Positions 15,861 to 24,604 of a stretch of 35,037 nt of DNA are shown one piece after another. The translations under genes were made by a program, and so were the position numbers. Origin of the DNA: an uncultured Merdimonas sp. (GTDB lineage: Bacteria; Bacillota; Clostridia; Lachnospirales; Lachnospiraceae); NCBI GenBank assembly GCA_944383645.1, contig CALWQJ010000009.1:1-35037 (forward strand), written 5' to 3'. Within the stretch, counting starts at the first letter, position 1. Each line of letters begins with the position of its first letter. The notes under the pieces were generated by a model. That model made no database searches and was not told the origin of the DNA. It saw only the letters and a program-made list of their open reading frames with translations.

Positions 15861-17414
15861 ATGAGTATTTTGACTGTAGAACACCTGACCCACGGCTTTG
15901 GAGACCGGGCTATTTTTCATGATGTGTCATTCCGGCTGCTGAAGGGAGAGCATATCGGGCTGGTGGGGGCCAATGGGGAAGGAAAGTCCACATTTATGAA
16001 TATTATTACCGGGAAGCTGCAGCCGGACGAGGGACGGATCGAATGGGCGAAAAATGTCCGGGTGGGCTATTTGGATCAGCATACCGCTTTGGAGAAAGGC
16101 ATGACCATCCGGGACGTGCTGGCGTCTGCTTTTGAGTTCCTGTTTACTTTGGAAGCGCAGATGAATGAGATGTATGAGAAGATGGCGGAGGCTTCCGATG
16201 AGGAAATGGCCTATTATATGGAAGAGACTGGAGTGATCCAGGAGCTTCTGTCCGCCCATGATTTCTATCTGATCGACGCGAAGGTCGAGGAGGTGGGCCG
16301 GGCCCTGGGGCTGGCGGAGGTGGGCCTCGACCGGGATGTGTCGGAGCTGTCCGGAGGCCAGCGCACCAGGGTGCTTCTTGGAAAACTTCTTCTGGAGAAG
16401 CCGGACATTTTGCTTTTGGACGAGCCGACGAACTATCTGGACGAGGTTCATATCGAGTGGCTGAAACGGTACCTGAACGATTATGAAAACGCGTTTATCC
16501 TGATTTCCCATGACATACCGTTTCTCAACAGCGTCATCAATCTGGTCTATCATATGGACAACCAGGAGCTGAACCGCTATGTGGGTGATTATGACAGGTT
16601 CCAGGAGGTCTACGCGGTGAAAAAGGCCCAGCTGGAGGCGGCCTATAACCGGCAGCAGAAGGAGATCGCGGAGCTTAAAGACTTTGTGGCGAGAAATAAG
16701 GCCCGGGTCGCCACGCGGAATATGGCCATGTCCCGGCAGAAAAAGCTGGATAAGATGGAGCTGATTGAACTGGCGGCGGAGAAGCCGAAGCCGGAATTTC
16801 ATTTTCTGGAGGCTCGGGCGCCTGGGCGTTATCTGGTGGAAGCCCACGAGCTGGTCATAGGCTACGACGAGCCGCTGTCGGCCCCGCTGAATTTCCAGAT
16901 GGAGAGGGGGGAACGGATCGTCCTGACCGGGGCTAACGGCATCGGAAAGACGACCCTGCTTCGGAGCATCCTGGGGCTTATCCCGCCCCTTTCCGGAAGC
17001 GTGGAGCTGGGAGATTATCTGGAAATCGGTTATTTTGAGCAGGAGATGAGCCAGGATATCGAGACGACGACATTGGAGGAGCTGTGGAAGGAATTCCCGG
17101 GCTTCACCCAGTTCGAGATCCGTGCTGCGCTGGCAAAATGCGGCCTGACCACGAAGCATATCGAAAGCCGCGTGAAGGTGTTAAGCGGCGGCGAGCAGGC
17201 CAAGCTGCGCCTCTGCAAGCTGATCAACCGCGCCAGCAATCTGCTGGTGCTGGACGAGCCGACGAACCACCTGGATGTGGACGCCAAGGAAGAGCTCAAA
17301 AGGGCGCTTCAGGCCTATAAGGGCAGTATTTTGATGGTGTGCCATGAGCCGGAGTTCTACGAGGGCCTTGCCACGCGGGTCTGGGACTGCGGCCAGTGGA
17401 CGACGAGAGTGTAG
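15861..17414 (+). CDS. ABC-F family ATPase (ribosome-associated, EttA/YkpA/Uup class)
   Basis: A 517-residue soluble protein with two ABC domains and no membrane segment. First domain: Walker A GANGEGKST (residues 36-45), signature LSGGQRTRV near 160, Walker B LLLDEPTNYLD near 185. Second: GANGIGKTT near 357, LSGGEQAKL near 440, LVLDEPTNHLD near 463. Between them is a charged coiled linker (KKAQLEAAYNRQQKEIAEL) that in the family reaches the ribosomal P-site tRNA. ABC-F proteins act in translation or protect ribosomes from antibiotics; the housekeeping group is more likely because the linker does not look extended. The GAGGAG before the start is distant, with AAGG nearer. Confidence 0.9.
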   Translation: MSILTVEHLTHGFGDRAIFHDVSFRLLKGEHIGLVGANGEGKSTFMNIITGKLQPDEGRIEWAKNVRVGYLDQHTALEKGMTIRDVLASAFEFLFTLEAQMNEMYEKMAEASDEEMAYYMEETGVIQELLSAHDFYLIDAKVEEVGRALGLAEVGLDRDVSELSGGQRTRVLLGKLLLEKPDILLLDEPTNYLDEVHIEWLKRYLNDYENAFILISHDIPFLNSVINLVYHMDNQELNRYVGDYDRFQEVYAVKKAQLEAAYNRQQKEIAELKDFVARNKARVATRNMAMSRQKKLDKMELIELAAEKPKPEFHFLEARAPGRYLVEAHELVIGYDEPLSAPLNFQMERGERIVLTGANGIGKTTLLRSILGLIPPLSGSVELGDYLEIGYFEQEMSQDIETTTLEELWKEFPGFTQFEIRAALAKCGLTTKHIESRVKVLSGGEQAKLRLCKLINRASNLLVLDEPTNHLDVDAKEELKRALQAYKGSILMVCHEPEFYEGLATRVWDCGQWTTRV

Positions 17415-17415
17415 G

Positions 17416-17442
17416 AACAGGTGTAGAAACTTTCCCTGTTTT
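17416..17442 (+). terminator. Weak hairpin after the ABC-F gene
   Basis: AACAGG (17416-17421) pairs with CCTGTT (17435-17440), followed by a very short T stretch. The gap 17415-17695 otherwise holds AT-rich sequence with a repeated GATTTTGT (17520-17527 and 17553-17560) and the sugar-operon promoter. Low confidence as a terminator. Confidence 0.3.
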
Positions 17443-17587
17443 GCCCATTCTGTTTTTCTAGTAAACTCAGAATACTAAATAAATGGTGCTGGAAAGAAAG
17501 GAAAATCATGTAAACACCTGATTTTGTACTAAATACACAAAAATCAAAAAAGGATTTTGTGAATAATATAAAAAATAGATTAGGATA

Positions 17588-17616
17588 TTGACATTTGAGA
17601 TTAGTGAGTATATGAT
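17588..17616 (+). promoter_or_regulatory. Promoter of the sugar operon
   Basis: TTGACA at 17588-17593 and TATGAT at 17611-17616 with an exact 17-bp spacer, a near-consensus vegetative promoter. The predicted start near 17623 gives a 70-base leader. No regulator gene adjoins the operon, so control must come from elsewhere in the genome. Confidence 0.85.
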
Positions 17617-17695
17617 ATTTATAAGTTAGTTAGTAAGGCGAATGCACTAAAGGTTTTGTGAGGTGCAGCCAATCTGAATGAGGAGACAGACACAG

Positions 17696-18406
17696 ATGAA
17701 TGAAAATGTGTGGAAGAAATCCTGCCATGTATCGCCGTCTATGATTACCCTGGATCTCTGCAACCTGGAGCAGCAGTGCCGGCTTGTGGAAGAAGCCGGG
17801 CTTACGATGATCCATGTGGATATTCTGGACGGTCATTTTAGTCCCAGCATGCCGCTGGGGCTTGACACAGTGAAGCAGATCGCGAAGAGAACGGGGCTTG
17901 AGCTGGAAGCCCATGTGATGGTGAAAGACCCTCAGTTTTTTGTGGACGAGCTGATCGAAGCCGGCGTTTCCCAGATCGTGTTCCATCTGGAGACCTGCGA
18001 CCATGTGGACGGCATGCTGAACTACATCCACAGCAAGGGAATCAGGGCGGGAGTGGCGTTAAAGCCGGCCACGCCGCTGTATGAACTGGAGTACATCCTG
18101 GATAAATGTGACGCGGTGCTCCTGATGCTGATTAATCCGGGCTTTGCCCAGATGAAGGGCGAGTCGCAGACGCCGTATTCCGCCAGGAAGATTCATGATC
18201 TTCACGAGATGATCAAGGCAAGAGGCCTGGATACGAAGGTGATTCTTGATGGACGTATTTCTCCGGAAAATATTGAGACTTACGGAAAAGCAGGAGAGGC
18301 CAATATTTTTGTGGCGGGAAGCACCTGCATCAAAAAAGACGACCAGCTGGGAAGCTTAAAGAAGCTGAAAGCGATGGAGGATGAAATCAATGGGATATTA
18401 CAGTGA
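17696..18406 (+). CDS. Ribulose-phosphate 3-epimerase family protein (AlsE-like candidate)
   Basis: A 236-residue TIM-barrel metal-dependent epimerase. Family marks are the SPSMITLDLCNL strand 1, IHVDILDGHFSPSMPLG with metal-binding His/Asp, LEAHVMVKDP with the second His, MLINPGFAQMKGE, and VILDGRIS with the catalytic Asp. Family members invert C3 of ribulose-5-phosphate or, as AlsE, of allulose-6-phosphate to fructose-6-phosphate. The operon context (allose-type importer, ROK kinase) favours the AlsE role, which is inference. ATG 17696 follows AGGAG by ten bases; an in-frame ATG at 17678 precedes that site. First gene of the operon; it overlaps the next by 17 bases. Confidence 0.85.
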   Translation: MNENVWKKSCHVSPSMITLDLCNLEQQCRLVEEAGLTMIHVDILDGHFSPSMPLGLDTVKQIAKRTGLELEAHVMVKDPQFFVDELIEAGVSQIVFHLETCDHVDGMLNYIHSKGIRAGVALKPATPLYELEYILDKCDAVLLMLINPGFAQMKGESQTPYSARKIHDLHEMIKARGLDTKVILDGRISPENIETYGKAGEANIFVAGSTCIKKDDQLGSLKKLKAMEDEINGILQ

Positions 18407-18962
18407 GCATTACAGCCAGAATGTAAAAGATGTTCTGGCAGAGATTGATAAAGCTTTATGCGCGGTAGATCCGGAATCCGTGGAGCGGTTTGTGGACGCG
18501 GTGCTGAAAGCGGATCAGGTTTATTTTGTGGGAGTAGGAAGAGTGCTTCTTTCCCTGCAGGCCATCTGCAAGAGACTGGCCCATTTGGGAATTAAGACCC
18601 ATTATGTAGGCGAGATCACGGAGCCGGCTATCACGGATAAGGATCTGCTGGTGGTGGGATCCGGAAGCGGCGGCTCTCTGTTCCCGCTGGGAATCGCAAA
18701 GAAGGCCCACAGCATCGGGGCGAAGATTGTACATATCGGTTCCAACCCCCACAGCGAGATGAAGGATCTCTGCGAGTTCATGGTCCGGATTCCGGTGAGA
18801 ACGAAGAATTATCTGGAGGATGAGATTGATTCCATTCAGCCCATGACTTCTCTGTTTGAGCAGAGCCTTCTGCTTTTCGGAGACGTGGTGGCGAAGATGA
18901 TCATCGACGAGCGCGGGCTGGACATGAAGAGCCTGTGGAGATATCACGCGAATCTTGAGTAA
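18390..18962 (+). CDS. SIS-domain sugar-phosphate isomerase (6-phospho-3-hexuloisomerase-like)
   Basis: A 190-residue single SIS domain. VYFVGVGRVLLSLQAICKRLAHLG and LLVVGSGSGGSLFPLGIAKKA are the phosphosugar-binding segments. The size and the DSIQPMTSLFEQSLLLFGD tail match HxlB/PHI-type isomerases, which interconvert 3-hexulose-6-phosphate and fructose-6-phosphate. The partner synthase HxlA is absent; an RPE-family barrel stands in front instead. ATG 18390 is chosen because GGAGG (18376-18380) is nine bases before it, while the ATG at 18381 touches that site. Overlap with the upstream gene suggests coupled translation. Confidence 0.8.
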   Translation: MGYYSEHYSQNVKDVLAEIDKALCAVDPESVERFVDAVLKADQVYFVGVGRVLLSLQAICKRLAHLGIKTHYVGEITEPAITDKDLLVVGSGSGGSLFPLGIAKKAHSIGAKIVHIGSNPHSEMKDLCEFMVRIPVRTKNYLEDEIDSIQPMTSLFEQSLLLFGDVVAKMIIDERGLDMKSLWRYHANLE

Positions 18963-18978
18963 AAAAGGACTGACAGCG

Positions 18979-20034
18979 ATGGACAGAAAGCTTATGAAAT
19001 ACTGTGGGAGCCTTCAGCAGCTGGTATACGCGAGGCCCGTCACCTACAAAGAGGGACGCGCGGAGCATATGAACGCTATCGAAGCCAAATGTGGGGATTT
19101 GTTTTTCCATTCCGCGGCGGATAAGGCTCTTGACATTACGGATTTAACCTATAAGGGAATGAATATGACATTCCTGGCCAAGCCGGGACTGGAGGGAAGG
19201 AACCAGTACGACACCAACGGCCAGGAGGCCCAGAGAAGCATCATGGGCGGCCTGTTTTTCACCTGCGGCCTTGAGAATATCTGCGCTCCCTGCACGATAG
19301 ATGGAAAAGATTATCCGATGCATGGCAGGATGCGCACGACTCCGGCGGAGCATGTGTGTACGGATGTGCTGACAGACGGAGATGAGGTGCGGCTCGTGAT
19401 TTCTGGCGAGATGCGGGAAGCAGAGCTTTTCGGCGAGAATCTGGTTCTCCGCAGAAAGATAGAGAGCGTGCTTGGGGAGAACAGCATCACTGTGACAGAT
19501 GAGATTGAGAACCAGGCGTTCCGGCCGGAGCCTTTGATGCTTCTGTACCACTGCAATATGGGGTATCCTTTCCTGGATGAAAACTGCCGGCTCTATGTGC
19601 CCTCTGTGAAGGTGACGGGCAGGGAAGAGTTTTCAGAAGAGCATGTGGACGGCTGGGATCGGATCGATTCTCCGAAGGACAACGAGCCGGAGTACGTATT
19701 CATCCACGAGATGAAGACGGATGAAAATCTGGACACCATGGTTCTTGTGGCCAACCACGAGCAGAATATCGGCCTTGTGATTGAGTTTAATCAGAAGAAC
19801 CTGCCTTATTTTATGGAGTGGAAGTCCATGGCTTCCGGGGACTATGTCCTGGGCCTGGAGCCCTCGAATTCCAGCGTATATGGAAAGCCCTATCATGTGG
19901 AGCATGACAGCGTGCATTACCTTCAGCCTTTTGAGAAAGAGACGAATGTGCTTAAGTTCTCCGTAGTGGAAGGAAAAGAAAAGCTGGATGAGATTATTGC
20001 GAAAATTAACGCGCTGAAAGCGCAGGAGGAGTAG
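18979..20034 (+). CDS. DUF4432 aldose 1-epimerase-like protein
   Basis: A 351-residue beta-sandwich protein of the galactose mutarotase superfamily, DUF4432 branch. Features include DLFFHSAADKALDITDLTYKG, the IMGGLFFTCGLENICAP segment, YPMHGRM with a conserved His, LLYHCNMGYPF with a second His, and LGLEPSNSSVYG near the end. Such proteins are thought to interconvert anomers of a sugar before or after phosphorylation. Start ATG 18979 follows AAAGGA. It lies between the isomerase and the D-lyxose isomerase genes, with spacings of 16 and 6 bases, so it belongs to the operon. The sugar is not known. Confidence 0.82.
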   Translation: MDRKLMKYCGSLQQLVYARPVTYKEGRAEHMNAIEAKCGDLFFHSAADKALDITDLTYKGMNMTFLAKPGLEGRNQYDTNGQEAQRSIMGGLFFTCGLENICAPCTIDGKDYPMHGRMRTTPAEHVCTDVLTDGDEVRLVISGEMREAELFGENLVLRRKIESVLGENSITVTDEIENQAFRPEPLMLLYHCNMGYPFLDENCRLYVPSVKVTGREEFSEEHVDGWDRIDSPKDNEPEYVFIHEMKTDENLDTMVLVANHEQNIGLVIEFNQKNLPYFMEWKSMASGDYVLGLEPSNSSVYGKPYHVEHDSVHYLQPFEKETNVLKFSVVEGKEKLDEIIAKINALKAQEE

Positions 20035-20040
20035 AAAAAG

Positions 20041-20724
20041 ATGAAAAGATCTGAGATTAACGCAGTTATCAAAAAATTTGAAGCGCTGTTGGCGGAGTAT
20101 AAATTCGCCCTGCCGCCTTACTTAAGCTTCACTCCGGAGGAGTGGGCAGAGAAAGGCCATGAGTACGACGAGATCCGCGACAACGCCCTTGGCTGGGACG
20201 TGACGGATTACGGCGAGGGACATTTCGACACCCTGGGCCTTGCCCTGATCACCATCCGCAACGGAAACGTACATAATCCCAAGTACAAGAAGCCCTACGC
20301 AGAGAAGATTATGATGTGTGATTCTGGCCAGGTATCCCCGATGCACTTCCACTGGAACAAGATGGAGGATATCATTAACCGGGGCGGAAACGATATCATA
20401 TTTACCTTCTACAACGCGGATCCGGAGACGGGCGAGTATCTGGATACAGACGTTCTGATCTGTCAGGACGGAAGGCAGTACACCATGCCTGCGGGAAGCA
20501 AGGTAACTCTTCACCCGGGCGAGAGCATGACTCTTTATCCTTATCTGTATCATGAGTTCATCATTCCGGAAGGCGGCCCCTCTCTGATTGGCGAGGTGTC
20601 CATGACGAATGATGACAATACGGACAACCGGTTCAAAAACCCGCTGGGAAGATATCCGTCCATCGAGGAGGATGAACCGCCCTACCGTCTGCTCTGCACC
20701 GAGTATCCGCCCGCGAAGGACTGA
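20041..20724 (+). CDS. D-lyxose ketol-isomerase family protein (cupin)
   Basis: A 227-residue cupin, the exact length of E. coli YdaE, the founding D-lyxose isomerase. Metal ligands are visible in SPMHFHWNKMEDIINRGG (HxH and Glu) and LYHEFIIPEGGPSLIGEVS (His). The family converts D-lyxose to D-xylulose and D-mannose to D-fructose, with Mn as cofactor. In this operon it could act on the imported sugar before phosphorylation. The start is six bases after the preceding stop with GGAGGAG ahead, so it is translationally coupled. Confidence 0.87.
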   Translation: MKRSEINAVIKKFEALLAEYKFALPPYLSFTPEEWAEKGHEYDEIRDNALGWDVTDYGEGHFDTLGLALITIRNGNVHNPKYKKPYAEKIMMCDSGQVSPMHFHWNKMEDIINRGGNDIIFTFYNADPETGEYLDTDVLICQDGRQYTMPAGSKVTLHPGESMTLYPYLYHEFIIPEGGPSLIGEVSMTNDDNTDNRFKNPLGRYPSIEEDEPPYRLLCTEYPPAKD

Positions 20725-20741
20725 ATCTTTCAGGAAAAGGA

Positions 20742-20810
20742 GGATTCCGGGAGGAATCCGTAAGGGAGAGAAAGTGTATGCTTCGTAAGAAGGAGCATTA
20801 AAAATACACT
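20742..20810 (+). promoter_or_regulatory. Two hairpins before the binding-protein gene
   Basis: GGATTCC-GGGA-GGAATCC at 20742-20759, then a longer stem with AGTGTAT (20773-20779) and ATACACT (20804-20810) enclosing ATGCT/AGCAT. Neither has a proper T run. They may be mRNA processing or stabilising elements that raise the level of the binding-protein message, as is common in importer operons. Confidence 0.5.
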
Positions 20811-20839
20811 CAAAAAATTCATTTAGGAGGATGAAAAAG

Positions 20840-21919
20840 ATGAAAAAGAAAATTCTGGCTGCTCTGCTGGCAGCAGCAATGGTTGTTTCTCTGACCGCAT
20901 GCGGCGGCGGAAACGATGCCGAGACCGCAGACACAGCGGCTGAGACAACCGAGGAGACCACCGAGGACGCAGCACCCGCTGAGGACGCGGCTGAGGAGAC
21001 TGCAGACGCTGCAGGAGAGACCAAAGCTCTTTCTGAGCTGAAGCTGGCGTTCATCGTAGGTACCGAGAACGACGCTTTCTATCAGAGCGTTGAGGAAGGT
21101 ATCGTTGCACAGTGCGAAGCTCTTGGAATTCCGGAGCCGACCCTGGCTGACCAGCAGCTGGATGGAAACATCTGCTCTGACCTGATCAACAACTATGTTG
21201 CAGCTGGCTATGACGCAATCGCTCTTTCCGCAAATGACCCGGCAGGAACGATGCCCGCTATCCAGGCAGCTAACGAGCAGGGCGTGAAGATCTTCACCTT
21301 CGACTGCACGCTGGATGACGAGTATCTGGATCAGTATGTTGCATTCGTAGGATCCAACAACTACGCAGGCGGCGTTACCGCTGGCGAGTACATTGCTGAG
21401 CATGCTCCGGAAGGATCTACAGTAGGCTGCATCACCTACGCTTCCGCACAGTCCACAAGAGACCGTCAGGCTGGTTTCGAGGAGACCATTCAGGCTGCTA
21501 TCGACGGCGGCAAGGATCTGACCCTCATCGAGTCTCAGGATGCTGATAACGACCAGTCCAAGGCTTCTGATATCATGCAGAACCTGATCACCCAGTACGG
21601 CGAAGATCTTTCCTACATCTTCGTAGTAGGTGACCCGACCGGTTACGGCGCTCTGGCTTCCATCCAGTCCGCTGGCGCTTCCACCAAGATCGTTGGTTTC
21701 GACGCTGGACAGACTGCCTGCGAGTACATTGCAGATCCGGAAGTTGGACAGATTTGGGAGGCTGAGGTTGCACAGAATCCGGTAGGTATCGGTTCTGGTA
21801 TCGTAGACAAGATCGCTGAGTACTTCGAGACTGGCGCAGTAGCCGGAGAGCAGAAGGACCTGATCGAGTGCGAGCTTGTAACTGCTGAAAACGTAGCAGA
21901 TTACCTGCCTGCAGAATAA
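20840..21919 (+). CDS. Sugar ABC transporter substrate-binding lipoprotein (ribose/allose class)
   Basis: A 359-residue periplasmic-binding-protein-like-4 (LacI-like fold) receptor, anchored as a lipoprotein. The signal peptide runs to the lipobox LTAC, followed by an acidic, threonine/alanine-rich linker (residues about 25-62). The ligand domain begins at LKLAFIVGTENDAFYQSVEEG and ends ...ECELVTAENVADYLPAE. It captures a sugar outside the cell for the importer encoded next. ATG 20840 is chosen because AGGAGG (20825-20830) is nine bases away; the ATG at 20831 touches the site. Codon use appears more biased than in neighbours, fitting high expression. A terminator-like hairpin follows. Confidence 0.93.
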   Translation: MKKKILAALLAAAMVVSLTACGGGNDAETADTAAETTEETTEDAAPAEDAAEETADAAGETKALSELKLAFIVGTENDAFYQSVEEGIVAQCEALGIPEPTLADQQLDGNICSDLINNYVAAGYDAIALSANDPAGTMPAIQAANEQGVKIFTFDCTLDDEYLDQYVAFVGSNNYAGGVTAGEYIAEHAPEGSTVGCITYASAQSTRDRQAGFEETIQAAIDGGKDLTLIESQDADNDQSKASDIMQNLITQYGEDLSYIFVVGDPTGYGALASIQSAGASTKIVGFDAGQTACEYIADPEVGQIWEAEVAQNPVGIGSGIVDKIAEYFETGAVAGEQKDLIECELVTAENVADYLPAE

Positions 21920-21963
21920 GAGATAAGACAGACGGACTAAGTGTTAGATTGGTCTGAAGAAGG

Positions 21964-21998
21964 GAGGGCCGGATACAGGAAATCCGGTCCTCTTTTTA
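21964..21998 (+). terminator. Intra-operon terminator/attenuator after the binding protein
   Basis: An 11-bp stem (21964-21974 with 21982-21992, one G-U pair), seven-base loop and a CTTTTTAA tail. It looks like a full Rho-independent terminator between the binding-protein and ATPase genes. Partial read-through would keep the lipoprotein in excess over the membrane parts. Confidence 0.85.
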
Positions 21999-22027
21999 AT
22001 AAAAAATAAAGGAAATGGAGGACAGAT

Positions 22028-23539
22028 ATGGAACCGGTCTTACAGGTAAAGAATATTGCCAAGGAATTTCCGGGCGTAAAGGCGCTGGAGGATATCAGCA
22101 TTGACTTTTATCCCGGCGAGTGCCATGCTCTGGTCGGTGAGAACGGCGCCGGAAAATCCACGCTGATTAAAATCATTGCCTCGATTTACAAGCCTACGAA
22201 GGGCAAGGTGTTCCTGGACGGAAAGGAATGTAATTTCAAGACTCCGAAGGACGCCCTGGACGCCGGAATCGCTGTTATTCAGCAGGAGACTTCCATCGCT
22301 CCTCATCTGACCGTGGCCGAGAATATTTATCTTGGATGCGAGCCGAGACTGAAGAACGGACTGCTGGACCGCAAAAAAATGGAGGCCGATGCGCAGGCCG
22401 TGCTGGACGAGATGGGACTTGAAATTGATGCGCATACCCTTTGCTCTACCCTGACTGCCGCCCAGCTGCAGATGGTGGAGATCGCAAAGGTTATCTCAAA
22501 ACATGCAAAGGTAGTCGTACTGGACGAGCCAACCTCGTCGCTTTCTGAGAAAGAGATCGATTCTCTTTTTGAGCAGGTGCGCAAGATGAAGGCTGCCAAG
22601 ACTACCATGATTTATGTAACCCATCGTATGGCCGAGCTGTCCATTATCTGTGAGCGCTGCTCCATCTTCCGCGACGGCCTGAAAGTCGCGGAGTATATGA
22701 TCAAGGATGTGGACGAGCAGACCATCGTAAACAGTATGGTTGGACGTGAGCTGGGCGCATTTGTGAAGCCCGATCATACGGCGAAAGAAGAAGTGCTCCG
22801 CGTGGAAAACCTTTGCCAGAAGGGCAAATTTGAGAACGTGAGCTTCCACGCGAACGCAGGCGAGATCGTTGCCTTCTCCGGTCTGGTAGGCGCGGGCCGT
22901 ACAGAAGTTATGGAAGCTATTTTTGGAGCGACGAAGCTGACCTCCGGAAAAGTCTTCCTGAACGGTGAGGAAGTACATATCAAGAGTCCGTGGGATGCCA
23001 TCAGCAGAGGCATCGGCCTGGCGACAGAAGACCGCCGCCGTACCGGACTACTTCTGAAAAAAGATATTGAGGAGAATATCGCGCTTCCCAACCTTCCGTT
23101 CCATGCGAAAAATGGTTTTGTAAATGTCCCCTGGGAGAAAAAGGTCAGCGAAGAGTACATGGAAAAGCTGAAAATCAAAGCGCCTAACATTCAGGCTCTC
23201 TGCCGGAACCTTTCCGGAGGAAACCAGCAGAAGGTTATCCTTTCCAAATGGCTGGCGGCTGGCGTCAAGCTTCTGATTCTTGACGAGCCGACCAAGGGTA
23301 TCGACGTAAACGCAAGGGCAGAGTTCTACGCGCTGATGGATCAGTTCGTGGAAGCCGGCGGTGCCATTATCATGGTATCTTCGGATATGCCGGAGATCAT
23401 CAAGGTGGCCGACAGAGCGTATGTCATGTCGGAAGGCCGTCTGACCGGCGAGCTGAACCGTGCTGAGATCACCGAGCTGAATCTGATTTCTCTTGCGAAC
23501 CCCGTCTCTGACGGCTCGGATCAGAAGAAGAAAAACTGA
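22028..23539 (+). CDS. Sugar ABC transporter ATP-binding protein, RbsA/AlsA-type double ATPase
   Basis: A 503-residue protein with two fused ABC domains, typical of CUT2 monosaccharide importers. The N-terminal domain has Walker A GENGAGKST (37-45) and VVVLDEPTSSLS, with a weak signature (LTAAQLQM). The C-terminal domain has a degenerate P-loop (GLVGAGRTEV) but intact LSGGNQQKV and LLILDEPTKGID. One active and one degenerate site is the normal CUT2 pattern. It energises uptake of the sugar bound by the preceding lipoprotein and pairs with the next permease. Confidence 0.93.
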   Translation: MEPVLQVKNIAKEFPGVKALEDISIDFYPGECHALVGENGAGKSTLIKIIASIYKPTKGKVFLDGKECNFKTPKDALDAGIAVIQQETSIAPHLTVAENIYLGCEPRLKNGLLDRKKMEADAQAVLDEMGLEIDAHTLCSTLTAAQLQMVEIAKVISKHAKVVVLDEPTSSLSEKEIDSLFEQVRKMKAAKTTMIYVTHRMAELSIICERCSIFRDGLKVAEYMIKDVDEQTIVNSMVGRELGAFVKPDHTAKEEVLRVENLCQKGKFENVSFHANAGEIVAFSGLVGAGRTEVMEAIFGATKLTSGKVFLNGEEVHIKSPWDAISRGIGLATEDRRRTGLLLKKDIEENIALPNLPFHAKNGFVNVPWEKKVSEEYMEKLKIKAPNIQALCRNLSGGNQQKVILSKWLAAGVKLLILDEPTKGIDVNARAEFYALMDQFVEAGGAIIMVSSDMPEIIKVADRAYVMSEGRLTGELNRAEITELNLISLANPVSDGSDQKKKN

Positions 23540-23596
23540 CATCAGGACAGACCATTGTAATAGAATCTTTATTTTTAGAGAGAGGAAAAGAAGGAA

Positions 23597-24586
23597 ATGA
23601 AAAAAGGGAATGCGAAGGAGTTAATCACTAATAATATCGTTGTAGTGGTTCTGGTACTTCTTGTTATTGGTTTCTCCATCGGAAACAGTACGTTCTTAAA
23701 GATGGCAAACGTTATTAACCTGTTCGGCCAGATGTGTCTGAACGCGATTCTGGCCTGCGGTCTTACCTATGTAATCATCCTGGGCGGCATCGATATCAGC
23801 GTTGGTTCCACCATGGCTATCACCGGTATTCTGGCGGCACAGGCAGTTCTGGCCCTGGGCGTAGAGTCCACCTTTGCGTGTATGGCGATTTCCATCCTGG
23901 TAGGTCTGGCAGCCGGCGCTGTGATCGGACTTTTCATCGGCTGGCTGATTGCTTACCGCGGACTGGTTCCCATGATTTGTACCCTGGCTCTGATGCAGGC
24001 CTTCCGTGGACTTGCCTACATCATCTCCGGCGGCGGTCCGGTTTACGGTCTTCCGAACGGATTCTCCGTACTGGGCGCAGGCCGTCTGATCAAGACTGAG
24101 AGCTTTAAGACAGGTATCATTCCGGTTATCGTTATCTTCACGGTAATTGTAGTAGTTATTTTCCACATCATCCTGACCAAGACCGTCTTTGGCCGTCACG
24201 TATTCGCGGTAGGCTCCAACGCTTCCGTAGCTCATATGTGCGGTATCAATACGAAGATGGTAACCCTGAAGTGCCACATGATCTGCGGCATCACAGCGGG
24301 TCTGGCAGGTATCGTGGCTGCTTCCAAGGTAAACAATGGTCATCCGAACACCGGTGACGGATACGAGATGTTCGCTATCGCGGCTACCGTACTTGGCGGA
24401 ACTTCTCTTTCCGGCGGTACCGGATCGGTAGCGAGAGCTATGTTCGGATGCGCTATCATCGCAGTTATCAACAACGGCATGACCCTGATGGAGATCTCCG
24501 CTTACTGGCAGAAGGTCGTAATCGGCGCCATCATCATTCTGGCAGTTATGCTTGACATGGCTCAGAAGGGAAAAGCTGACGAATAA
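23597..24586 (+). CDS. Sugar ABC transporter permease, RbsC/AlsC-type
   Basis: A 329-residue membrane protein with 8-10 hydrophobic helices, belonging to the BPD_transp_2 family. Key segments are ILGGIDISVGSTMAITGI near residue 60 and the loop VGSNASVAHMCGINTKMVTLKCHMICGI, the coupling region that contacts the ATPase, followed by AATVLGGTSLSGGTGSV. It forms the channel of the importer as a homodimer. A single permease gene is usual for CUT2 systems. It starts 57 bases after the ATPase gene with a GAGAGGAAAAGAAGG ribosome site. Confidence 0.93.
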   Translation: MKKGNAKELITNNIVVVVLVLLVIGFSIGNSTFLKMANVINLFGQMCLNAILACGLTYVIILGGIDISVGSTMAITGILAAQAVLALGVESTFACMAISILVGLAAGAVIGLFIGWLIAYRGLVPMICTLALMQAFRGLAYIISGGGPVYGLPNGFSVLGAGRLIKTESFKTGIIPVIVIFTVIVVVIFHIILTKTVFGRHVFAVGSNASVAHMCGINTKMVTLKCHMICGITAGLAGIVAASKVNNGHPNTGDGYEMFAIAATVLGGTSLSGGTGSVARAMFGCAIIAVINNGMTLMEISAYWQKVVIGAIIILAVMLDMAQKGKADE

Positions 24587-24604
24587 AACAGCGGGTTAAG
24601 GCAT

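Noticed and set aside
15927-17159. 410-codon minus-strand frame inside the ABC-F gene
   Set aside because: The opposite strand encodes an intact double-ATPase with all motifs; this frame shows no domain.
20122-21054. 310-codon minus-strand frame across the lyxose isomerase and binding-protein genes
   Set aside because: It is a low-complexity shadow (Ser/Ala runs) of two well-supported genes and has no ribosome site.
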